A stretch of 64,000 nt of DNA from positions 1 through 64,000 of the forward strand of contig JBGTSY010000007.1 in NCBI GenBank assembly GCA_041940025.1. Reading direction: 5' to 3'. The notes below the pieces were generated by a model. The model made no database searches, was not told the origin of the DNA, and was given only the letters and a program-made list of their open reading frames with translations. The stretch comes from UBA5859 sp041940025. Lineage in GTDB: Bacteria; Pseudomonadota; Gammaproteobacteria; UBA5859. Positions 53,390-61,790 of the stretch are shown here, in pieces; position 1 is the first letter of the stretch, and each line of letters begins with the position of its first letter. Both the position numbers and the translations under genes were made by a program.

Positions 53390-54244
53390 CTATTCAGGTG
53401 CAAAGGTACATTTAGATTTAGACAACACGACATTGCCTTTTTGTGTTTCAGCGGTAAGAATCGCCTCACCTTCGCCCACAATCCAGAACTTGGTAATAAT
53501 CTTATCTCCTGGATAAACCTGATCACTAAAACGTGCTTCAAATGATTTGAATCGTTCATGATTGCCACCACACAAACCTTTAATGATGGCTCGACCGGCA
53601 AATCCGTAGGTGCACAGGCCATGCAGGAAGGGTCTGTCATAACCGGACATCTTGGCGAAATTGGGATCGATGTGAATTGGGTTAGGATCACCGGATAATC
53701 GATAGATGGCACCCTGCTCTGGACGCGTTTCATCTTCGATCACCACGTCTGGATCCCGATCCGGTGGTTCGTTAATGCCAGCGCTGGAAGGTCCGCGTTC
53801 CCCGCCAAATCCCCCTTGGCCGCCTAAAAAGATAGTTGCGTTAGTAGTACAAATTGGACCATCTTTATCGACTACGGTACCTTCGCATCCCACCACGGCC
53901 GCTTTGCCTTTGTCCCAGATTTCAGATATTCGACCTTTAACTTCTACTTTTGCGTTCGGTGGAAGTGGTCTATGAACGGTAATTGATTGCTCACCATGAA
54001 GCAGGGTAGCCAAATTCATTTCAATTTTACCCATCATGCCGCCCATGGCCATCATTCCGGGTATGACTCCGTAGGTGGGAACCACTTTGGGGCCACGACC
54101 TTCGTATAAAAATTCCAATTCCTTTTCATCATCTGGTTTACAACCGACACCACATGCATACAGTTGCACATCTTTAGAAGACCATGATGCTGGAATGGGA
54201 TCAAATTCTAGTCCGACTAAGTCAGGAGAGATCTTTTTTGCCAT
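53390..54244 (-). CDS. MaoC-family (R)-specific enoyl-CoA hydratase, double hot-dog
   Basis: A 284-residue protein of the hydratase-2 type seen in peroxisomal MFE-2. The N-terminal hot-dog half (about 1-140) is degenerate; the C-terminal half carries the hydratase-2 motif YRLSGDPNPIHIDPNFAKMSGY followed by FLHGLCTYGFAGRA, with the catalytic Asp and His. It would add water to enoyl-CoA to give the (R)-3-hydroxyacyl-CoA, feeding polyhydroxyalkanoate or sterol/acyl degradation. It is monocistronic, ended by a strong terminator. Not adjacent to the main beta-oxidation genes. Confidence 0.9.
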   Translation of the reverse strand: MAKKISPDLVGLEFDPIPASWSSKDVQLYACGVGCKPDDEKELEFLYEGRGPKVVPTYGVIPGMMAMGGMMGKIEMNLATLLHGEQSITVHRPLPPNAKVEVKGRISEIWDKGKAAVVGCEGTVVDKDGPICTTNATIFLGGQGGFGGERGPSSAGINEPPDRDPDVVIEDETRPEQGAIYRLSGDPNPIHIDPNFAKMSGYDRPFLHGLCTYGFAGRAIIKGLCGGNHERFKSFEARFSDQVYPGDKIITKFWIVGEGEAILTAETQKGNVVLSKSKCTFAPE

Positions 54245-54769
54245 AGTACTCGCTCTTCATCCGTTTAGTTATCATTGAGAAGCCGCTTAATTATGCTTTC
54301 ATACGCGACTGGGAAGTCTGCGGAATTATGACTTGAGCATCAGATGGGGTCAAGAAAGCGCGACAAGAAAATTTTCGTCTCTCACTATAAATATAAGTAT
54401 TGTCTTATATTTATGCATTCAGCGATCACTTCCACCGCTTTATCTTAGGATATGAATTCTTTCTAGCATTATTTATTCAGAATGAACTCTGGCGCTGGTG
54501 TCTCGTTAAAACAGATTCAAGCATCGTAATCCGTCAACACCATTGATGAAGTAACTTTATAAAAACTGGTTCTAATCTTAAGACTTTTAGATTATTTTAA
54601 TGGTTGGCTAATCACATTCTATACTCTTACAGTCAAGCTATCGCCCTACTTGCTTACTGATTTAAAGGCATCACTTGTGGCTCCAGTTCTTCATCGACGT
54701 AAGCTGCTCACCGAGCAGGATGCACGAAAGATAGATGTGAGAAATGTGTAGACAATCAATTCAGTATGA
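54245..54769. other. Intergenic region upstream of the MaoC gene
   Basis: About 525 A+T-rich bases without a supported gene. The one clear structure is the perfect 11-base inverted repeat at 54387-54414, listed separately. The promoter for the MaoC gene should lie in the part nearest 54245. Confidence 0.5.
54387..54414. promoter_or_regulatory. Perfect 11-base inverted repeat, possible operator
   Basis: ATAAATATAAG (54387-54397) and CTTATATTTAT (54404-54414) are exact reverse complements around a 6-base spacer, about 140 bases upstream of the MaoC start. No T-tract follows, so a repressor-binding dyad is more likely than a terminator. The A+T-rich sequence lowers its weight. Confidence 0.4.
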
Positions 54770-55132
54770 TTAGGGCAACTTACGCATCCAATCCATCACC
54801 GCCTGCGTCATTTCTTGAAATATGAATTGAAAGATCCCATTTCCTTCAATCATAGTGCTGGCTTTCTGATTTTGACCGGAAGTGGCTAACCAAAGCACGT
54901 GGGACGCCTCTCGATGAAACTGCTTATGGGTTTCCACCACTTTCCTGCATTCATCCGTATTGCGAACTTCTGGACTCAAGCTATCCAACCATTCACCGAA
55001 TGGACATTTTTCATAGTCTTTTAGCTGTTCAACATCCCAGTCAGACTGTGAGGTCTCAATGACAGAGCGCAAACGACCTCGCCACACAGTATGTGATCCG
55101 ATAGCTTTTTTGAGTTCATCACGCATGAGCAT
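54770..55132 (-). CDS. CZB (chemoreceptor zinc-binding) domain protein
   Basis: A 120-residue stand-alone CZB domain. The zinc ligands expected for this domain are visible: His 14 (AIGSHTVWRGRL), Cys 43 (YEKCPFGEWLDSL) and His 69 and His 73 (ETHKQFHREA). CZB domains sense zinc or oxidants and usually sit at the end of chemoreceptors or on diguanylate cyclases; here there is no partner domain. It is monocistronic, and its partner cannot be guessed from neighbours. Confidence 0.82.
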   Translation of the reverse strand: MLMRDELKKAIGSHTVWRGRLRSVIETSQSDWDVEQLKDYEKCPFGEWLDSLSPEVRNTDECRKVVETHKQFHREASHVLWLATSGQNQKASTMIEGNGIFQFIFQEMTQAVMDWMRKLP

Positions 55133-55379
55133 TATGGGTACTTCCCAAATCTAGTTTAATCGTACTGTGTTTGACTCCACTCTCGGTAGCGATCTAGGCC
55201 GATCTCTACGTTATTCAAAGAACTGTGGGATCTTAGAAGCTTGGGGGCTTACCCCAATGTGTCGAATTAGTTGGAGAAAACTTAAGTCAATTCCCAGAAA
55301 TAAGTCAAAAACAGAGGTAAAAATCCCATTAAGAATTATAAATGGCTAGAAAAACTAGATAGAAGTAAAAGCCATAGTC

Positions 55380-55419
55380 GCTACTACGCGGAATTACCCC
55401 AGTCATCCCGCGTAGCAGC
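55380..55419 (-). terminator. Hairpin at the 3' end of cysH
   Basis: A 12-base stem (55380-55391 with 55408-55419, eleven Watson-Crick pairs and one G-U, 16-base loop) begins at the last base of the cysH stop codon and extends downstream on the minus strand. Only a weak T run (TTTT) follows about 9 bases later, so termination may be partial; it could also protect the mRNA end. Confidence 0.5.
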
Positions 55420-56153
55420 TAAACCTCATCATGCAGCCCGCATTCTCGTTTCAATCCGAAAAAGCGAGTTTCTTCTTCAGTGATATCCTCTGTCAAGCGC
55501 CTGGTGGTGTGTATATCACCGATGGAAACATAACCTTCATCCCATAATGGGTGGTAAGGTAAATCATTTTTTTTCAGATAGTTAAAAACGTCTTTATCAT
55601 TCCAATCTAGCAGTGGATGAATCTTTAACACCTCTCCATTTTGTGCCTGCTCAACAAATTGACGCTCTTTCCTGCTGTGGGATTGCACACGGCGAATTCC
55701 AGAAATCCAACATTTAGCACCTATTTCTTGTAACGCCCGGCGCATTGGTTCAACTTTGTTAATACGGTTATATTTCTCAATGCCCTCCAAACCCTGCTCC
55801 CACAATTGTCCATAGAGGGCTTCCTGCCTGGCGGGCGTCAATTCTGGCGTATAGATTTTTAAGTTTAAGTCTAAACGCAAAGTCAACTCTTCAATGAACT
55901 GATAAGTTTCAGCAAAAAGATAGCCGGTATCTATTAGAATCACTGGAATATTGGGCAATCTCCGGGTCACGAGATGTAACGAGACGGCGGCCTGAGCACC
56001 AAAACTAGAGCTCAATACCAACTGCCCCGGAAATTGATTCACTGCCCAATCCACGCGCTGCTCCGCAGTGCGATTGAGCAAAATACGATTGAGTTCTAGC
56101 AGATCCCAATCTTCTATGGCAGTAAGATTTTCAGCAGTACAAACTTGATTCAT
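55419..56153 (-). CDS. cysH: Phosphoadenosine phosphosulfate (PAPS) reductase
   Basis: Reduces PAPS (or APS) to sulfite in assimilatory sulfate reduction. 244 residues with PP-loop-type SSSFGAQAAVSLHLV, VILIDTGYLFAETYQFI, GIEKYNRINKVEPM, SGIRRVQS and the C-terminal active-site KRECGLHDEV. The two Cys pairs of the APS-reductase iron-sulfur site are absent, so PAPS is the likely substrate. The ATG at 56153 gives the normal N-terminus; a GTG at 56186 is possible. A TATAAT on the minus strand at 56260-56265 could be its -10. Confidence 0.93.
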   Translation of the reverse strand: MNQVCTAENLTAIEDWDLLELNRILLNRTAEQRVDWAVNQFPGQLVLSSSFGAQAAVSLHLVTRRLPNIPVILIDTGYLFAETYQFIEELTLRLDLNLKIYTPELTPARQEALYGQLWEQGLEGIEKYNRINKVEPMRRALQEIGAKCWISGIRRVQSHSRKERQFVEQAQNGEVLKIHPLLDWNDKDVFNYLKKNDLPYHPLWDEGYVSIGDIHTTRRLTEDITEEETRFFGLKRECGLHDEV

Positions 56154-56259
56154 GTCCCTGATATTCCTAAACGAAAACGTTATCACCGCACACGCTATCG
56201 AAATGAGCGGCTACTTTATCAGTGACTTTATATTTCTAAAAGGAATTAATCTGCATATA

Positions 56260-56265
56260 ATTATA
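56260..56265 (-). promoter_or_regulatory. Possible -10 element for cysH
   Basis: TATAAT on the minus strand, 107 bases before the chosen cysH ATG, in an A+T-rich gap. No matching -35 hexamer is seen, as is common for activator-dependent cys promoters, but this sequence background produces such hexamers easily. Confidence 0.25.
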
Positions 56266-56335
56266 ACTATAAGGTAATAAAAAACATCTTAAATATTGTA
56301 GAAATCACATTTAACTTATTGTTTTTAAGCGTTTA

Positions 56336-57613
56336 CTATATACCATCAGTTGCACTTTCCAGGTTCGAATGATGCCCATAATTGCTTGTTGGATATTGAA
56401 AAACCCGTAATCCAAACTCACCGAGAATCGAGATAAGATGATCTATGATATCCGCCTGCAAAGACTCATATTGATCCCAATTTTGGATTTGACTAAAACA
56501 GTAAATCTCGATGGGAAGACCTTGGGGCGTAGGTGGTAATTGGCGAACTAACAGTGTTAAATATTGATGAATATCCGGGTGCGATCTGAGATAGGCTTCC
56601 GCATAAGCTCGAAAGGTGCCGATGTTTGTCAGCCGACGGCCATTTAGCAGAGTATCCATGCTTTTATCCCGATTGTACTCGTCTATTTCTGCCAATTTCT
56701 GCGCAATGTAGTCACCAAGTATTTGCGATTTCCGCCATTTTTCGAGCGTCGCTTCATCAGCAAAACAGATGCTATTTTGATCGATATAGATCGAACGCTT
56801 AATACGCCTACCGCCCGACTCAGACATGCCACGCCAGTTCTTGAAAGACTCATTGATTAGTGCTTGCGTAGGAATGGTGCTGATGGTTTTGTCCCAATTC
56901 TGCACCTTCACTGTATGCAGCGTAATATCAAGCACATCTCCATCCGCACCCTTTTGCGGCATTTCAATCCAGTCTCCTCTTCTGACCATATCATTGGCGG
57001 TGATTTGGATGCTGGCGACTAGACCAAGGATGGTGTCTCGAAATACCAGCAATAGCACGGCGCTCATGGCGCCTAATCCGGTAAGCAAACCCCAGGGCTC
57101 TTTATTCAACAGAATGGATAGAATGAAGATCCCACCCACTAGATAAATTGCTAACACCGCGATCTGCGCGTAGCCCCGTACCGGCCTCTCTTTGGAAAAA
57201 TCGTAATCCTGAATGTATTCCACAGCGGCGTCTATCAACGCATCCAAAATGCGCACGCTGAGCAAGACCATAATCACCAAAGAAAAGCGCCTCACCCACT
57301 CATTGGCACCGTTATCCTGGCCTGTAGCAAAGACTAATTCAGCGCTCAAGTAGAGTACGGTGGCTGGGGCAAAACTCGCTAAGCGATCAAATACCCCATA
57401 TTTTTGCAAGGTATCGTCCCAACGACTCTGAGTGTAGGAAACCAACACACTTACGCCTCGGAGCAGCAGTCTCTTGGCAATAAAGTTGACCAGCCAGGCG
57501 ACAACAAGAACCGAAAACACCTTAGTTCCGACAATTAGCCAGGGAGTGAGATCAGAACTAAATAACCTGTTAACCCAGTTTAGAAATGATAAATCTGTAA
57601 GCTCAGCCGCCAT
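56336..57613 (-). CDS. MscS-family mechanosensitive channel, YbdG type
   Basis: A 425-residue inner-membrane channel. Five hydrophobic helices occupy the first 190 residues; the last corresponds to the pore helix of MscS (LLTGLGAMSAVLLLVFRDTILGLVASIQI). The beta domain follows (MVRRGDWIEMPQ, GDVLDITLHTVKVQNWD, STIPTQALINESFKNW), then a long C-terminal part (IEIYCFSQIQNWDQYE) as in YbdG/MscM. It should open under membrane tension on osmotic downshift. Monocistronic; divergent from the GlxA-like gene. Confidence 0.92.
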   Translation of the reverse strand: MAAELTDLSFLNWVNRLFSSDLTPWLIVGTKVFSVLVVAWLVNFIAKRLLLRGVSVLVSYTQSRWDDTLQKYGVFDRLASFAPATVLYLSAELVFATGQDNGANEWVRRFSLVIMVLLSVRILDALIDAAVEYIQDYDFSKERPVRGYAQIAVLAIYLVGGIFILSILLNKEPWGLLTGLGAMSAVLLLVFRDTILGLVASIQITANDMVRRGDWIEMPQKGADGDVLDITLHTVKVQNWDKTISTIPTQALINESFKNWRGMSESGGRRIKRSIYIDQNSICFADEATLEKWRKSQILGDYIAQKLAEIDEYNRDKSMDTLLNGRRLTNIGTFRAYAEAYLRSHPDIHQYLTLLVRQLPPTPQGLPIEIYCFSQIQNWDQYESLQADIIDHLISILGEFGLRVFQYPTSNYGHHSNLESATDGI

Positions 57614-57815
57614 TATTATTCCCTAACCATTTATAATTTAACGATTTTTTTATTTGCTGAGCAAGAGTCCAGCTCAGCATCTAACTAAGTCATCCTGGGT
57701 AAACGAAGAATCAACCCATCGATTTAATCCGATAAATGACATTCAGTCATCCTATGCTAGAATCGGAAAACATAAAAATCACGATTTAAGTCCATTCAGG
57801 CCAAAGGTAGACAGA

Positions 57816-58829
57816 ATGAAAATTAGCATTTTAGCCACAAAAGAAGTGATGACTTCCTCGCTAACCGGCCCCCTCGATGTCTTCTCATCAGCAGGTAACT
57901 TCTGGAACCGCATCAAACAGCAGGAACCTGCTCCCCTATTTGAGGTGGAAATCGTTGCAGAGTCAGCCGCCCCAATACAGTGTTTCAATTGGGTCACCAT
58001 TCAACCTCACCGAACAATCGATAACGTGACTCAAACGGATTTAGTCTATATTCCCTCTTTAGGGTTACCTCTAAACGGATTAAAACCTCAATCCCCTGCT
58101 CTCCTCAACTGGTTACACCAGATGTATCAACAGGGTGCCACTTTAGCTGGATCCTGCACTGGAGTCTTTATGTTAGCCGAAGCGGGTTTGCTGGAAAACA
58201 AAGAAGCCATCACCCACTGGGCGTATCAGGACGCATTTCAATCCCGTTATCCTCTCACGCTCTTAGAACAAGAAAAAGTGGTCATCGAACAAGATCGAAT
58301 AATCTGCTCCGCTGGCGGTACCTCCTGGCATGACTTAGTGCTCTACATTATTGAAAAATTCCATGGCAAAGAGGTGGCGCTGCAATGCGCCAAGACTTTC
58401 ATGTTGCAGTGGCATCAGGACGGTCAATTACCCTTCTCCGCTTTCCAGTTACAAAAAGACCACGGCGATGCGGCAATTCTTGTGGCACAAAACTGGATTG
58501 AAAAACACTTTATCGAATCCGATCTCATCACCCGCTGCGCCGAACAGATTGACATGCCACTGAGAACCTTTAAGCGACGCTTTAAAAATGCCACAGGTTA
58601 TAGCCCCATTAACTATATTCAATATACTCGTATAGAGCAGGCCAAGCGCGCTTTAGAAATGGGAAATCAGACAATCGAGGAGATTAGCTTTTCGGTGGGA
58701 TATGACGATAGCAGCTTTTTTCGCCGACTGTTCAAACGACACACCGGTCTGACGCCTAATGATTATCGCCGCCGCTTTTTGCACATCACCCCTAAATCTG
58801 AGGAGGAACTTCCGCGCGCAGTCTCTTAA
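57816..58829 (+). CDS. GlxA-like transcriptional regulator (DJ-1/PfpI plus AraC domains)
   Basis: A 337-residue regulator. Residues 1-185 form a DJ-1/PfpI-like amidase-type sensor domain (TGPLDVFSSAG, and GATLAGSCTGVFMLAEAGLL with Cys at the usual nucleophile position). The C-terminal 100 residues are an AraC DNA-binding domain (MPLRTFKRRFKNATGYSPINY and ISFSVGYDDSSFFRRLFKRHTGLTPNDYRRRF split in two helix-turn-helix parts). The ATG at 57816 has AAGG 8 bases upstream; the longer ORF from 57654 has none. Its 3' end overlaps the convergent dehydrogenase-like gene by 4 bases. Confidence 0.87.
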   Translation: MKISILATKEVMTSSLTGPLDVFSSAGNFWNRIKQQEPAPLFEVEIVAESAAPIQCFNWVTIQPHRTIDNVTQTDLVYIPSLGLPLNGLKPQSPALLNWLHQMYQQGATLAGSCTGVFMLAEAGLLENKEAITHWAYQDAFQSRYPLTLLEQEKVVIEQDRIICSAGGTSWHDLVLYIIEKFHGKEVALQCAKTFMLQWHQDGQLPFSAFQLQKDHGDAAILVAQNWIEKHFIESDLITRCAEQIDMPLRTFKRRFKNATGYSPINYIQYTRIEQAKRALEMGNQTIEEISFSVGYDDSSFFRRLFKRHTGLTPNDYRRRFLHITPKSEEELPRAVS

Positions 58830-59827
58830 AGTCGGGAATAATAGCGCCAAGCGGCATCGAGTCGTTTACCCCGTGCAGGTATCGCGCCTTGTAACAGCTG
58901 CTGTTGGGCATGAAGAATGTGTTGTTGCGATGTGTCATCACTTGGCCAATGGGGTTCAATCTCCCTCATCAGGTGAGCAAACTGCCGTTCCAACCCTGAA
59001 AAAGCAATATGAACACTGGCATGAGTCAAATCACTGACTATCAACATACGCATTGTGGCAATTAAACTCAATATCTCCGCCTTGATCTCGGATGGCCATT
59101 GACAGCAAATCGCACTGCGAAACAGATTTCCGGCAAAGGCGGCTAATATGTGCAGATCTTCTGAGGTGCGAAATGGCTTAATGTACTTGGTATAGGCATC
59201 ACCCGGCAGAATATCAGACTCATTCAACGCCAGGTTTGTGAACGAAGCACGCCCATGTCCCACTAGCTTCATCATAGGCAGATCAATGGGCAGTTTGAAT
59301 GGCGACATGGTCAAGTCTTCGTTGGGCTGTTTTATCTGCACTAGCTTCAATTGATTTCTACCGTCTTCGCCTTTACCCACGGTAGCCGCAACCAACAACA
59401 CATCTGCATGTTCGCCACCCGTGACAAACGTCTTTTCACCGGTTACTTGCCACTTGGCCGCCTCTCCTTCAGCATCCTCCGTACAGGTTAACTGAGTCGT
59501 TATTTTACTCGGATGGCCTCCGTGCTGTTCAGTGACACAGAAAGCATAAAAGTTATCGAAACAGAGATCTGGAATTAATCGGTGCAAGGCGGTCTGATAA
59601 CCTATCGCAAAAACGTATGCGGCTGAGGTGGCTTGAAAACCGCCAATAACCGCAAAATCCGCGGTGTCTGCCCAAACAAACTGAGTATCATGAAACATCT
59701 GCTTAGAGAGTTTCCGCCACTGCTGAAAAGTCAATTCAGGTGATCGCTGACTCAATTGTTGCTGCACATCGGTCTTGGCATCCTGGTGTAATAACCAATG
59801 CAAAACTTTTAATTGTTCATTCGACAC
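58826..59827 (-). CDS. Short acyl-CoA dehydrogenase-like protein
   Basis: A 333-residue protein with the middle domain of acyl-CoA dehydrogenases (CVTEQHGGHPSK, WQVTGEKTFVTGGEHADVLLVAA) and part of the C-terminal helical domain. It lacks the usual catalytic YEGT segment and most of the last helices, and the N-terminal domain is short. It may be an inactive or specialised relative. Start is a GTG overlapping the 3' end of the MFS gene by 19 bases, so the two are coupled. The 3' end overlaps the convergent glxA-like gene by 4 bases. Confidence 0.72.
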   Translation of the reverse strand: MSNEQLKVLHWLLHQDAKTDVQQQLSQRSPELTFQQWRKLSKQMFHDTQFVWADTADFAVIGGFQATSAAYVFAIGYQTALHRLIPDLCFDNFYAFCVTEQHGGHPSKITTQLTCTEDAEGEAAKWQVTGEKTFVTGGEHADVLLVAATVGKGEDGRNQLKLVQIKQPNEDLTMSPFKLPIDLPMMKLVGHGRASFTNLALNESDILPGDAYTKYIKPFRTSEDLHILAAFAGNLFRSAICCQWPSEIKAEILSLIATMRMLIVSDLTHASVHIAFSGLERQFAHLMREIEPHWPSDDTSQQHILHAQQQLLQGAIPARGKRLDAAWRYYSRL

Positions 59828-61125
59828 GGCTCTGCCTCCATCACGTCCTTCTTCTTCAGTTTGAGTTCAGGGTGAACCGGAGCAGGAGTCAGAAGTTGCA
59901 TCAGCGCAGCCGATAGGCCGATGACGCTGAATAGATAGAAGATAGGCAAATAGCTATCAAAATTGTCTGCACTCAAGCCTGCCGCGATCGGTCCGATGGC
60001 ACCCAGTGCAGTGACCACAATGCCTCTCACGGAAAACAGCGCGCCATAATGCGTGCTACCGAAATAATTGGCCAATAACGCCATACTCGCGACCAAACTC
60101 ATTCCATAGCCTAATCCGAAAACCACTGCATACAGAAACACAAAAAAAGTATTGCTAGCATGCCCCAATAACAACATGCCTACTGTGACCAAAAGAATAC
60201 CGAGGGATAATAAATATTTTGGCTCTAAGCGATCACCATAATAGCCAGACAACAACCGCCCTATCGTGCTCACTAAACCCGTCACACCGAGTGCCTGAGA
60301 AGCAGTCACCGGATCGATGCCAATATCCTGTAGATGCAGCATGGATTGACTGTTCACGATAGTCACCCCGAGAGTGGCTGTGGCGCCGGTGAATACCACA
60401 ATCCAAAATCCCCAAGATTTCAACGCCAAGTTAGTTTCCCAATCTTTTTCTGTTCTAAATACGGCATTGGGTTTTTTATTCTCACTGCTTTTTACTCGAC
60501 TCTGATTAAACTCATGACCATCTACGACTTCACCCACCACCTCTGGACGATCGCGCACTATCCATATAGCCATCAGAGAAGAAGCCACGGCAGCGACACC
60601 TATCAACGACGCAGCATATCGCCATTCACCTGTGACCTCAGTCAAGGTGGCAAACAAGGGTGCCCAAACAAAACCGCCTAGCCCACCTGAGGCCAGAAAA
60701 ATCCCCATTGCAAAGGATCGGCGATGGTAAAACCAATTGGTCACAACCTGAGAGCACGGCAGAATCGTCTGCATCGCCATGCCCGTGCCCAATAGAAAGC
60801 CCACACCTAAATAGAGTTGCCATAGCTGTTCCATGTTATAGGCAACCACAGAAGCACTACTGGTGACCACACCACCCAAAGCAATAGTCCAACGAATACC
60901 GATTTGCCGCATCAACAGTGCCACCAAAGGTCCCATCACGCCAAGCGCTATGGTGGCCAAAGCGAAAGCACCACCAGCCTGAGTACGGCTCCAGTTGAAT
61001 TCAGCCAATATAGGCGGTAACAGCACGGCAAAACCTGAAAAAGCGGTGCCAATGGATAGAAAATAGATCACACAAAGTGCAGCTAGTAGTTTCCAACCAT
61101 AAAATATATTCTTATTTTTTAACAA
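59809..61125 (-). CDS. MFS transporter, monocarboxylate/oxalate-formate antiporter type
   Basis: A 438-residue transporter with twelve predicted membrane helices in two halves joined by a charged loop (about 205-240). FYGWKLLAALCVIYFLSIG and FNWSRTQAGGAFALATIALG at the N-terminus are typical of the OFA/MCT branch that moves small organic acids. It begins with TTG at 61125; there is no good ATG near the first helix, and the ribosome site is weak. Coupled to the dehydrogenase-like gene downstream, so the cargo may be an acid that enters CoA metabolism. Cargo is inferred. Confidence 0.85.
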   Translation of the reverse strand: MLKNKNIFYGWKLLAALCVIYFLSIGTAFSGFAVLLPPILAEFNWSRTQAGGAFALATIALGVMGPLVALLMRQIGIRWTIALGGVVTSSASVVAYNMEQLWQLYLGVGFLLGTGMAMQTILPCSQVVTNWFYHRRSFAMGIFLASGGLGGFVWAPLFATLTEVTGEWRYAASLIGVAAVASSLMAIWIVRDRPEVVGEVVDGHEFNQSRVKSSENKKPNAVFRTEKDWETNLALKSWGFWIVVFTGATATLGVTIVNSQSMLHLQDIGIDPVTASQALGVTGLVSTIGRLLSGYYGDRLEPKYLLSLGILLVTVGMLLLGHASNTFFVFLYAVVFGLGYGMSLVASMALLANYFGSTHYGALFSVRGIVVTALGAIGPIAAGLSADNFDSYLPIFYLFSVIGLSAALMQLLTPAPVHPELKLKKKDVMEAEPCRMNN

Positions 61126-61790
61126 TTATGTTCTCGACACTTGTAAATAAATGGAGCCAGACTGGAATAAAATCGGCTGTGCAGTATAGCATCGCAGTAG
61201 TGCTCCGTCCGCAGCCAACCTTTTGACGTGCGACCAATAATTTTCAACATAACCAGTCAGACAAGGGATCCGTGCCAGCTTAACGTTGAAAACACAAGGC
61301 AATGTTGTCGAAATATTGGTCGCTGTGCAGTCCTTTAATCGCCGCACGGTATCATTTAAAACTAGCTGGTGACTCATCACCGGTTGACTATGATGGCTTG
61401 CCATCACTACCAGCAAAGATTCAAACTAAAACGTGTTACCCATAGTCATGCCCTATCAAGTAACAGGGACATGATGCAGGAACTACCCATTTCCACCACT
61501 CAGTCCACGCTGTGAATGTCGTTTATGCTGCCACAACCTTAGGCGTAGAACTCGCGGCTAATGCCGCTCGCACCGGCACTGCCAAGTGTCTAGCGCCGAT
61601 CGGTGCGCAAAGCATTTCAGGACACCTCCATTTTTGCGATCTCGATAACCATTTTATATTCGTGGATCTCTGTACCGCTGTCGTCGTGAAGACCGTCACT
61701 GGCAGCTTCCTGGTTAAAAACGAGACTGAATGGCACCGGCCGAATAATGCATTACAATAAGCATCCCTTAAATTCAGTCCAATCGAGTCC
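61126..61790. other. Gap between the MFS gene and rimO
   Basis: About 665 bases. Two ORFs occur: a 96-codon one on the minus strand ending at 61126 and an 82-codon one on the plus strand at 61512-61760. Neither shows a known motif or a convincing ribosome site. The promoters of the MFS gene and rimO should lie here. I see no terminator or repeat. Confidence 0.4.

Noticed and set aside
61126..61416. 96-codon minus-strand ORF directly upstream of the MFS gene
   Set aside because: No motif, signal or ribosome site, and composition gives no hint of coding; kept only as part of the gap description.
61512..61760. 82-codon plus-strand ORF before rimO
   Set aside because: No recognisable family and a competing longer minus-strand frame over the same bases; not supported as a gene.
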